Source of the DNA: an uncultured Actinomycetes bacterium
GTDB taxonomy: Bacteria; Actinomycetota; Acidimicrobiia; Acidimicrobiales; Ilumatobacteraceae
Length of the DNA: 5,171 bases
NCBI GenBank assembly: GCA_903925985.1
Contig: CAIYHK010000245.1
Coordinates: 1 to 5,171, forward strand
Reading direction: 5' to 3'
A program made the position numbers and the translations under genes. Shown here piece after piece: positions 1-5,171 of this stretch. The first letter of the stretch is position 1, and each line of letters begins with the position of its first letter. Under the pieces are notes generated by a model. It worked only from the letters and a program-made list of their open reading frames with translations. It did not search any database and was not told the DNA's origin.

Positions 1-1571
1 GAGAATGATTTGTCAGTAGCCGCTGGCATCAGATCAAACTCACTCACATTGTTTTCAAGCTGACCTCCGGCATTCCAGGTGTAGCCGTAGGGAAGTGTCA
101 CCTTCCATTTTTTCTTGCGGTTTGAGCGAGCTTGGTTGCCTTTGATGCGCACGGTTGTGTTGTCAAAAACCACACCATCAAGCACGAACACGGCGGGGTA
201 GCCGTCATCACCATGGAGAGTTGAGTCATAACGTGCTTCTTCATAAAGCTCGTCAGGCATAAACCATTGGATTATCGGAAGGTCAGTTTCTGTCTGGCCT
301 GTTTTTTGCACGACTGTGCCTAGGTACTTAGCACCGTCGCCTTGTCGCGGCCATGTGCCTTCGACACCATCTGACTTGGCAATCAAACGGAATCTGATCA
401 GCGATCCGGCAGTTTGGGCTGGAATAGATCCCAGTGCTTGACCACCATTGTCAATCTGCATCGGGATGACAACTTCGTCTGCAAATCCAATTCGGTATGC
501 AAGATCGGCTTCATCAACATGATCAAACTGAGCAGTCACTTGCACGGATTCACTGGCCGTTGGCGATGTCTTGAATTCAATTGTCTCAACAAGGGGAATT
601 GGTTGCAACGCATCAACAGCTGCAACTCCAGGAGTGGGCGGCAGGGCATCCCAGTTGCCCGGCTGAAGACCCAAAATGTCACGGTTGCGGCGATGGAGTG
701 ATCCACCTTCGCCATCCGCCCAAGCGGGCCACAGCCCATGGTCTTCGTATTGGATCGCATCGTGTGCGACTCCCGAATCATCGACAAGAACAAGGAGGTC
801 GCTGCTCCGTGAAAGTTCTTTAGTGCCAGCGTTGCCTTGAAGAAGGAACACCCCACCTGGCTCAAGCAAAGTAGATGCACTAAAGCAGTAGCTAATTCCA
901 GCGACACACCATCCGCTTAGATCGGTACTGCTGCTCGATGCATTGGTGATCTCGAGGTAGGCCTCGGCTGGGTTATTTGATGCTGGGTGGTAAAGCACCT
1001 CAGAGAAAAAGACTTCTGCTGAAAGCCGACCAAGATTTGCTGATTCCGGATCAATGATGCTGTTTGGTGTCGGCGAAGCAGAACTCCAGTCGACAAAGGA
1101 GTTAGCAGTATCAAAGTTGATCCGTTGCAGCGAGTGTCCCGCACCATTAGCCAAGGTTGACCATGGAGCATCAGGCGAGAATTCAACGGCATCAATGATT
1201 TGCCCAAGTGCATCCACCAGATCAATTCGTTCACCTTCATTGGCGAGTCCGCCAAGAAATTCATCACTATCCACGGTGATCGCTTCACCTGGACCGAGGA
1301 CGGTAGGAGTGTCAAAGCAGTAGTCCACTCCATCGATGCACCAGTCCTGAATTTGTGCGGGCCGTGAACCGACATTCGCTAGTTCAATGAACTCACCCAG
1401 CAGGACTCCCTCAACTGGGCGATAGTTGATTTCGCTTATGCGCACTACCGCACCACTGCCGTTAGAACCTTCTGAGTCCTTACTCGAGCATGCGGGTACC
1501 GCCAACATCGCGCATAGGCCCACGGCAATGGCACGGATGAAGTGGGGACGAGCCTCACGAGGCATTCTCAT
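1..1571 (-). CDS. Secreted CotH-kinase-family lipoprotein with two lamin-tail domains (partial, C-terminus outside window)
   Basis: 523 codons are open from the ATG at 1571 to the left edge, with no stop. An in-frame TAG lies two codons upstream, so the start is 1571 or the second ATG at 1565, which has better spacing to a weak AGG. Residues 1-28 are a lipoprotein signal peptide: basic N-terminus (RPHFIR), hydrophobic core, lipobox VPAC with Cys28. A Ser/Gly/Asp-rich linker follows. Residues about 42-170 and 187-315 are two lamin-tail-like (LTD) beta-sandwich domains, each with an SE..Y.P start, a WC..G..YCF motif and a PTP end. Residues about 325-425 are an unassigned beta-rich linker domain. 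From about 430 a CotH-type domain begins; TTVRIKGNQARSNRKKKWKV (472-491) resembles the N-lobe glycine/basic segment of CotH atypical kinases. The catalytic lobe is outside the window, so activity cannot be judged. Known CotH proteins phosphorylate spore-coat proteins; here the protein is probably anchored outside the membrane. It is divergent from the DUF4956/VTC pair. Confidence 0.85.
   Translation of the reverse strand, partial: MRMPREARPHFIRAIAVGLCAMLAVPACSSKDSEGSNGSGAVVRISEINYRPVEGVLLGEFIELANVGSRPAQIQDWCIDGVDYCFDTPTVLGPGEAITVDSDEFLGGLANEGERIDLVDALGQIIDAVEFSPDAPWSTLANGAGHSLQRINFDTANSFVDWSSASPTPNSIIDPESANLGRLSAEVFFSEVLYHPASNNPAEAYLEITNASSSSTDLSGWCVAGISYCFSASTLLEPGGVFLLQGNAGTKELSRSSDLLVLVDDSGVAHDAIQYEDHGLWPAWADGEGGSLHRRNRDILGLQPGNWDALPPTPGVAAVDALQPIPLVETIEFKTSPTASESVQVTAQFDHVDEADLAYRIGFADEVVIPMQIDNGGQALGSIPAQTAGSLIRFRLIAKSDGVEGTWPRQGDGAKYLGTVVQKTGQTETDLPIIQWFMPDELYEEARYDSTLHGDDGYPAVFVLDGVVFDNTTVRIKGNQARSNRKKKWKVTLPYGYTWNAGGQLENNVSEFDLMPAATDKSF
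627..1448 (-). repeat. Internal duplication: two tandem lamin-tail-like domains
   Basis: Within the CotH-family lipoprotein, residues 42-170 (1448-1062) and 187-315 (1013-627) align with each other over their whole length. Shared landmarks in the same order are SE..Y.P, LE..N or IE..N, WC..G..YCF, L.PG, LVD..G...DA, G.G.SL.R.N.D and W....PTP. The Cys pairs are C78/C85 and C222/C229. The identity is low enough that this is an old protein-level duplication, not a DNA repeat. Lamin-tail domains in secreted bacterial proteins are generally thought to be surface-binding or tethering modules. Confidence 0.75.
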
Positions 1572-1664
1572 GGCCTAATCAACTCAAAGGTGGTGCCGAT
1601 GCAAATAGCATAGGTGCATCTCGTTTATGCAAAGACTTGCGTGAACAAACGATTGGGGCAATAA
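1572..1664. promoter_or_regulatory. Divergent intergenic region with inverted and direct repeats
   Basis: This 93-bp gap separates the minus-strand CotH-family gene from the plus-strand DUF4956 gene and must hold both promoters. A perfect inverted repeat GATGCA (1598-1603) / TGCATC (1615-1620) has an 11-nt spacer, and ATGCAAA occurs twice (1599-1605 and 1627-1633). On the minus strand, TATGCT (1612-1607), inside this dyad, is a plausible -10 for the CotH gene, with a weak TTTGCA upstream at 15-nt spacing. The dyad would therefore overlap that promoter, as an operator would. On the plus strand the only clear signal is GGGG at 1655-1658, a ribosome-binding site 6 nt before the ATG at 1665; no convincing plus-strand promoter was seen. 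The promoter and operator assignments are inference. Confidence 0.35.
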
Positions 1665-2261
1665 ATGGCAGAGCTTGATGTCGCCGAACTCATTCGTGAC
1701 TTGGTGCTCAACCTTGTCGCACTTTTTGTTCTCGTTTACCTGATCTATTACCGGCAGCATCGTCGCCGCGAGCAGGCGATTGGGTACGTCGCATTCAACG
1801 TGAGCCTTTTCACCGTCGCTGCCGCATTGGGCTCGTCTAATCCGCTCAATGTTGGGGCTGGGTTCGGGCTATTTGCGGTGCTTTCAATTGTGCGACTGCG
1901 ATCTGATGAATCCAGTCAAACTGAGATCGGCTACACCATGATCGCACTGGTTCTGGGACTTATGACCGGTCTTCCGGAGATGGAGTTCCATATCAAGATC
2001 ATCTTCGCGATCTTGCTGATTGCAACCATGATTGTGGTTGATAGTCCATTTATCGTGCGTCGCAAACGGTGTGATCGCGTTGGATTGGAAATTGACCGTG
2101 TCATCACCGATCCCGCAGAGTTAATGGCCCACGTGGCGACGATGTTGCAGGCACCAATCCACAACATTGAAGTGCGCAAGATCGACTTCGTTCGTGAAAC
2201 TATGTCGATATATGCAGTGGCAGAGTTTTCTGTTCCGCATCGTGTGGTGCGAGCCAGCTGA
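1665..2261 (+). CDS. DUF4956 family membrane protein
   Basis: This 198-residue protein matches DUF4956 in size and layout. Predicted membrane segments lie at about residues 10-28, 38-56, 66-76 with 88-103, and 110-127. A cytoplasmic-type soluble tail of about 70 residues follows, starting with the basic patch VRRKR (131-135). The family hallmark is GFGLFAVLSIVRLRS (66-80), followed by a polar segment and EIGY (87-90), then the glycine-containing helix around LVLGLMTGLP. The start at 1665 has a GGGG ribosome-binding site 6 nt upstream. The stop is directly followed by the ATG of the VTC-domain gene, so the two are almost certainly co-transcribed and translationally coupled. DUF4956 has no established biochemical function. 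Its recurrent pairing with VTC-type tunnel proteins, as here, suggests it is the membrane partner of that enzyme, perhaps an anchor or channel for its product. That role is inference. Confidence 0.88.
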   Translation: MAELDVAELIRDLVLNLVALFVLVYLIYYRQHRRREQAIGYVAFNVSLFTVAAALGSSNPLNVGAGFGLFAVLSIVRLRSDESSQTEIGYTMIALVLGLMTGLPEMEFHIKIIFAILLIATMIVVDSPFIVRRKRCDRVGLEIDRVITDPAELMAHVATMLQAPIHNIEVRKIDFVRETMSIYAVAEFSVPHRVVRAS

Positions 2262-3044
2262 ATGCATCCACTTGACGAAGTTGTGGCCGGACTCAAAAGT
2301 GCGCCACTTGAGGATGCGGTGGGTGATGCGGCATTGCTGCGGCGCCACGATCATAAGTTTGTGATTTCGTTAGAACAGGCGATGGCAGTGGGTAGCAACC
2401 TGAATTCTGATTGGCGGGTTCTGGAAGTTGATGGACGCCGCGCTCACCGATATCGCTCGTGCTACTTCGATACTTTGGATTTCGCTCTGTTTCGCGCACA
2501 TGTGCAGGGCCGTCGCCGTAGGTACAAGGTGCGTGTGCGGTCTCAAGGTGAAAGCACAAACACTTGGCTCGAGCTGAAGACCAAGACTGATCGATCAGAG
2601 ACAAACAAGCTTCGCTGGCTTCGAGACGGTAATGGGTTCGTAGACCTAACTGTGATTGAGCGCTCGCATCTGACCACCGCTTTAGACACGGTCTATGGCT
2701 CAATGGTCTTGCCGCCGCTGGTGGCTTCGCTAGATCTTCGATACATCCGACGCACGTTGATCAATTCACGGACCAACGAACGCATCACAATGGATGTTGA
2801 TCTCATTGCCGCAACAGCCGGGGCCACAGGCGATCTATTCCCCAACGCTGTAGTGATGGAGATCAAATCCTCAACAGAAAATGGCCCCGCATTAATTGAT
2901 GCGCGGAAAATTGGTCTGCGACCGATGAGGGTGAGCAAGTACTGCGTGGCCGTGTCCAGCCTTGTTCCTGGTGCCTCACCGATGCCTTTGCGTGACGCGC
3001 TCCGTGGCCACCAAGTTCTGCGCGGCAAACCACTTGTTGCGTAG
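2262..3044 (+). CDS. VTC-domain protein (putative polyphosphate polymerase-like triphosphate tunnel protein)
   Basis: This 260-residue protein has the charged-strand pattern of the VTC domain, a triphosphate tunnel fold. Visible in order are RRHDHKF (27-33, the R.D.KF-type first strand), the CYFDT segment (67-71), the basic strand RRRRYKVRVR (84-93), WLELKTK (102-108), LRYIRRT (159-165), ITMDVDL (175-181), VVMEIKSS (197-204) and the terminal SKY (225-227). Alternating Arg/Lys and Glu/Asp residues are expected to line a tunnel that binds polyphosphate and metal. In yeast the Vtc4 member of this family makes polyphosphate from ATP; bacterial members are annotated by homology. There is no signal peptide or membrane segment, so it is probably cytoplasmic and recruited to the membrane by the DUF4956 protein encoded immediately upstream (TGA then ATG, no gap). 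It lacks its own strong ribosome-binding site, consistent with coupling. Other tunnel enzymes (CYTH triphosphatase or cyclase) are less likely given the neighbours. Confidence 0.85.
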   Translation: MHPLDEVVAGLKSAPLEDAVGDAALLRRHDHKFVISLEQAMAVGSNLNSDWRVLEVDGRRAHRYRSCYFDTLDFALFRAHVQGRRRRYKVRVRSQGESTNTWLELKTKTDRSETNKLRWLRDGNGFVDLTVIERSHLTTALDTVYGSMVLPPLVASLDLRYIRRTLINSRTNERITMDVDLIAATAGATGDLFPNAVVMEIKSSTENGPALIDARKIGLRPMRVSKYCVAVSSLVPGASPMPLRDALRGHQVLRGKPLVA

Positions 3045-3090
3045 TGCCAAACTCTGGCCACTGGACTGAGGCAAACGCTGTACCGACTGG

Positions 3091-3102
3091 TAACTTAAGC
3101 AC
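3091..3102 (+). promoter_or_regulatory. Candidate -10 element for a leaderless acyl-CoA dehydrogenase transcript
   Basis: TAACTT at 3091-3096 fits the TANNNT -10 pattern. A start point seven bases after its last base falls exactly on the A of the ATG at 3103. No convincing Shine-Dalgarno sequence lies before this ATG, and no good -35 hexamer was found (GAGGCA at 3068-3073 is poor). Leaderless mRNAs are common in actinobacteria, so this is plausible but unproven. The 58-nt gap after the VTC gene also allows readthrough from upstream. Confidence 0.3.
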
Positions 3103-4317
3103 ATGGCTGAATTTTCCCTCCACCTCAGTGATGAACAAAAGCAGATTCAAGATTGGGTGCATCAGTTTGCAGTTGATGTAATCCGTCCCGCCGCACACGA
3201 ATGGGATGAACGCGAAGAATTTCCGTATCCCGTAGTTCAAGAGGCGGCCAAAGTTGGTCTCTACAGTCTTGACTTCATGATGAATGGTATGGGTGATCCA
3301 TCTGGACTCACTCTTCCGGTTGCGATTGAAGAGATGTTCTGGGGTGATGCTGGAATCGGCATGGCGATCATGGGCTCTGGACTCGCTGCGGCAGGTATTG
3401 CTGCCAATGGAACTCCTGAGCAGATGATTGAGTGGGTTCCTCAGTGTTACGGAACACCCGAAAAAATCCAGCTTGGCGCTTTCTGTGTGAGCGAACCCGA
3501 TGCAGGATCCGATGTGTCATCGCTGCGCACGCGTGCGGTCTATGACGAAGCTACTGATGAGTGGGTTTTGAACGGCACCAAAGCATGGATCACCAATGGT
3601 GGTATTGCAGATGTGCACGTTGTTGTTGCTGCGGTGGATCCTGAATTGAAGGGCCGTGGTCAGGCATCGTTCGTAGTGCCTCCTGGAACAAAAGGGTTGT
3701 CGCAGGGGCAGAAGTACAAAAAGCATGGAATTCGTGCCTCACACACTGCCGAAGTTGTACTCGATGAAGTTCGCGTACCGGGCAGGTGCTTGTTGGGCGG
3801 CAAAGAGAAACTTGAAGCAAAACTTGCGCGTGCTCGTGAGCGCGGCAAGAGCGGCGAGAAACAGCCGGCCATGTCAACCTTCGAAGCCACCCGCCCCGCA
3901 GTTGGTGCACAGGCTCTCGGTATCGCGCGCGCTGCATATGAGTACTCACTTGAGTACGCGAAAGAGCGTCACGCATTCGGCAAGCCGATCATCATGAATC
4001 AGGCAATTGCATTCAAGCTTGCAAACATGATCACTGAGATTGATGCATCGCGTTTGCTCATTTGGCGTGCAGCTTGGACCGCCAAAAACGGCGGCTTCAC
4101 TCACGGCGAAGGCTCGATGTCCAAATACAAGGCCTCGGAAGTTGCAGTTCGCGTGACAGAAGATGCGATTCAAATTCTTGGTGGTTACGGCTACACCCGC
4201 GAATATCCAGTTGAGCGCTGGCACCGTGACGCAAAGATTCACACCATCTTTGAGGGCACCTCAGAGATTCAGCAGTTGGTGATTGCCCGTGCAATCTCTG
4301 GCTTGCGCATCGAATAA
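3103..4317 (+). CDS. Acyl-CoA dehydrogenase (FAD-dependent)
   Basis: A complete 404-residue acyl-CoA dehydrogenase. The enzyme introduces an alpha-beta double bond into an acyl-CoA thioester, passing electrons through FAD to electron-transfer flavoprotein, usually in fatty-acid or branched-chain amino-acid breakdown. Order: N-terminal helical domain (about 1-122), beta domain (about 123-230), C-terminal helical domain (about 260-400). The first family signature, CVSEPDAGSDVSS (128-140), and the second, from Q357 to D376 (Q..GG.GY..E....R...D), both fit. WITNGG (162-167) is the typical flavin-contact segment. The catalytic base is Glu384 in TIFEGTSEIQ, the usual position for most of the family. 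Residues about 233-255 form a Lys/Arg/Glu-rich insertion relative to typical short- and medium-chain enzymes. The substrate cannot be told from sequence. The gene is 58 nt after the VTC gene with no functional link evident, and it ends in a hairpin. Equivalent proteins are often called FadE in actinobacteria. Confidence 0.96.
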   Translation: MAEFSLHLSDEQKQIQDWVHQFAVDVIRPAAHEWDEREEFPYPVVQEAAKVGLYSLDFMMNGMGDPSGLTLPVAIEEMFWGDAGIGMAIMGSGLAAAGIAANGTPEQMIEWVPQCYGTPEKIQLGAFCVSEPDAGSDVSSLRTRAVYDEATDEWVLNGTKAWITNGGIADVHVVVAAVDPELKGRGQASFVVPPGTKGLSQGQKYKKHGIRASHTAEVVLDEVRVPGRCLLGGKEKLEAKLARARERGKSGEKQPAMSTFEATRPAVGAQALGIARAAYEYSLEYAKERHAFGKPIIMNQAIAFKLANMITEIDASRLLIWRAAWTAKNGGFTHGEGSMSKYKASEVAVRVTEDAIQILGGYGYTREYPVERWHRDAKIHTIFEGTSEIQQLVIARAISGLRIE

Positions 4318-4340
4318 AACCCTCCGCTAAATGAGGGTTT
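4317..4340. terminator. Hairpin terminator between convergent genes
   Basis: A perfect 8-bp stem, AAACCCTC (4317-4324) with GAGGGTTT (4333-4340), has an 8-nt loop and begins at the last base of the acyl-CoA dehydrogenase stop codon. Read on the minus strand the stem is followed by further T residues (GGGTTTTATT), so it should also stop transcription coming from the right. On the plus strand the T run is only three bases. It is best read as a bidirectional terminator. Confidence 0.6.
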
Positions 4341-4383
4341 CAGCCCTTTCTCGTCCGACTTCGTCTCATTACGAGATGGGCTG
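4341..4383. terminator. Second, longer hairpin directly after the first
   Basis: CAGCCC (4341-4346) pairs with GGGCTG (4378-4383), and TCTCGT (4349-4354) with ACGAGA (4371-4376). This gives a 12-bp stem with a 2x1 internal loop and a 16-nt terminal loop. It abuts the first hairpin with no gap. There is no T run after it on the plus strand. It may reinforce termination between the convergent genes or protect the 3' end of the mRNA. The function is inferred from position. Confidence 0.4.
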
Positions 4384-4553
4384 GCCTTGCCAATTTGCGA
4401 CAGGATTTACCCTAACCTGCCCACAATTTGTGACACTTTGTCACAAAATAATCATGGTCAGCTTGGGCGCGTGCATCGTGGCGTAGTCACTGTGGTGCCG
4501 CGTCTCCACCTAAATCTCTGAACCAGACTCAATCTCTCAGAGTTAATTGGTGA
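4384..4553. other. Gene-free convergent intergenic segment
   Basis: No credible coding region or RNA gene is seen in these 170 bases; with the two hairpins on its left the non-coding gap is 236 bases. It contains a perfect dyad at 4427-4447 (listed separately) and a weak 6-bp inverted repeat CTCTGA (4516-4521) / TCAGAG (4537-4542), 11 bases beyond the stop of the minus-strand fusion gene. The weak repeat lacks a T run in either direction. Confidence 0.5.
4427..4447. promoter_or_regulatory. Perfect 8-bp dyad, operator-like
   Basis: TTTGTGAC (4427-4434) and GTCACAAA (4440-4447) form a perfect inverted repeat with a 5-nt centre (ACTTT). Neither strand shows a T run after it, so it does not look like an intrinsic terminator. 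Size and symmetry fit a site for a dimeric regulator, but it lies between two gene 3' ends where no promoter is evident. A TetR-type regulator domain is encoded nearby, yet nothing in the sequence ties the two together. Confidence 0.35.
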
Positions 4554-5171
4554 TCAGTCTTCGGAGTCGTCCTCAATCACCGCACTGTACCCAGCAGCAG
4601 CGAGGCGCTCGAGTAGAGCATCACGTGGGCTCTCACCAGGTGCGCGTGCTTTTTCTGATGCAACTCTCCAGCCATGTCTAGATGAATACACGAGCGGGTC
4701 GTTACGAAGACGTCCATAACCAAAGTCTGTGACCCGGGCAAAGAGCAATTCATGATCTTCCATCGTCATGGTCTGGAAAATCTCAGCATGTACCCAAGAG
4801 AGGCAATCTGGAACAACTGGGTGGCCATCAACTTCGGCAAGGTATTCAGGTGCGATGTAATGAAATCGGCGGCCCGGATAAGAAAAGTACTGGCCGATGT
4901 GAACTTGGTCCCCGGCAAGAAATGAAACAGTGAAAGCCCCACTGGCAATCATCAATGGGTAAGTGTCGTGTTTTGGTGAGACGCTTGCCATCACAATGGG
5001 CTCTTCGAAAGATACTTGTGTCACCCAGTGTGACGTATACGCGCGTGTAACTGAATTGTGTGTTGCGGCAACTACTTCAACTGCAGAAATGACGCCATCA
5101 CGCCCACCAAAGTGGTGATACACCGAGCTTTTTGACACACCAGATTCTTCGATGACCCGCATGATGTTGAA
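4554..5171 (-). CDS. TetR-type HTH fused to flavin-reductase-like domain (partial, N-terminus outside window)
   Basis: 205 residues are visible, open to the right edge and ending with TGA at 4556-4554; the true start lies beyond 5171. Counting from the edge, residues 1-30 are the second half of a TetR-type helix-turn-helix, with GVSKSSVYHHFGGRDGVISA (11-30) matching the GVSKGTLYHHF-type recognition helix and the following turn. From about residue 31 to 170 the protein reads as a flavin-reductase-like FMN-binding beta-barrel: TSHWVTQVSFEEPIVMASVS (46-65), SGAFTVSFLAGDQ (77-89), an F...RF segment, and DHELLFARVTDFG (139-151) before DPLVY (158-162). The tail (171-205) is helical and then acidic, ending DDSED. 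Normal TetR proteins carry an all-helical ligand and dimer domain after the HTH; here it is replaced without a linker. Either a flavin- or redox-responsive regulator or a reductase with a DNA-binding head is possible. It is convergent with the acyl-CoA dehydrogenase gene. Confidence 0.8.
   Translation of the reverse strand, partial: FNIMRVIEESGVSKSSVYHHFGGRDGVISAVEVVAATHNSVTRAYTSHWVTQVSFEEPIVMASVSPKHDTYPLMIASGAFTVSFLAGDQVHIGQYFSYPGRRFHYIAPEYLAEVDGHPVVPDCLSWVHAEIFQTMTMEDHELLFARVTDFGYGRLRNDPLVYSSRHGWRVASEKARAPGESPRDALLERLAAAGYSAVIEDDSED

Noticed and set aside
536..907. Minus-strand open frame inside the CotH-family gene region
   Set aside because: It is out of frame with the lipoprotein gene, which shows clear domain repeats and is open across this stretch; the translated product has no recognisable features.
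3044..3061. Hairpin terminator after the VTC-domain gene
   Set aside because: The GTGCCA / TGGCCAC pairing needs a bulged base, the stem is short and no T run follows, so it is not convincing as a terminator.
2863..3240. Minus-strand open frame spanning the VTC gene end and the acyl-CoA dehydrogenase start
   Set aside because: It is antisense to two well-supported genes, with a composition unlike a folded protein and no family resemblance.
4427..4447. Classic Crp-type site
   Set aside because: The TGTGA and TCACA half-sites are separated by 7 bases instead of the standard 6, and no promoter is evident beside it. It was kept only as an unassigned dyad.
4454..4486. Ten-codon plus-strand mini reading frame starting next to the 4427-4447 dyad
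   Set aside because: There is no ribosome-binding site before its ATG, it is very short, and no downstream gene exists for it to act as a leader peptide.
4516..4542. Terminator for the minus-strand fusion gene
   Set aside because: There are only 6 bp of pairing with a 15-nt loop and no T run; the hairpin at 4317-4340 has better terminator features for that strand.

Overview
The window looks like a chromosomal stretch of a moderate-GC actinobacterium. This rests on actinobacterial-style protein sequences (the acyl-CoA dehydrogenase in particular), a possible leaderless promoter and dense, short intergenic spacing. The genus cannot be fixed from the sequence alone. No RNA genes, CRISPR arrays, insertion sequences or phage genes are visible.

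Left part (1-3044): a divergent gene group. On the minus strand is the N-terminal 523 residues of a large secreted lipoprotein: signal peptide with lipobox, two tandem lamin-tail-like domains that are clearly an internal duplication, a beta-rich linker, and the beginning of a CotH-type kinase domain that runs off the left edge. Divergently, across a 93-bp shared intergenic region, lie a DUF4956 membrane protein and a VTC-type triphosphate-tunnel protein whose start codon directly follows the previous stop. CotH, DUF4956 and VTC-domain genes are recurrent neighbours in bacteria. Together they suggest a membrane-anchored apparatus that makes or attaches a phosphate-containing polymer (polyphosphate or similar) and modifies cell-surface proteins. 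The biochemistry is inferred, not proven.

Middle (3103-4317): a complete acyl-CoA dehydrogenase with both family signatures and the catalytic Glu, plus an unusually charged insertion before the C-terminal helical domain. A -10-like element sits where transcription would start at or next to the ATG.

Right part (4318-5171): a gene-free convergent region with two successive hairpins (bidirectional terminator-like) and a separate perfect 8-bp dyad. After it, on the minus strand, comes the C-terminal 205 residues of an unusual protein in which a TetR-type helix-turn-helix is joined in one reading frame directly to a flavin-reductase-like FMN-binding domain. This fusion, together with the CotH/DUF4956/VTC module, is the most interesting content of the window.
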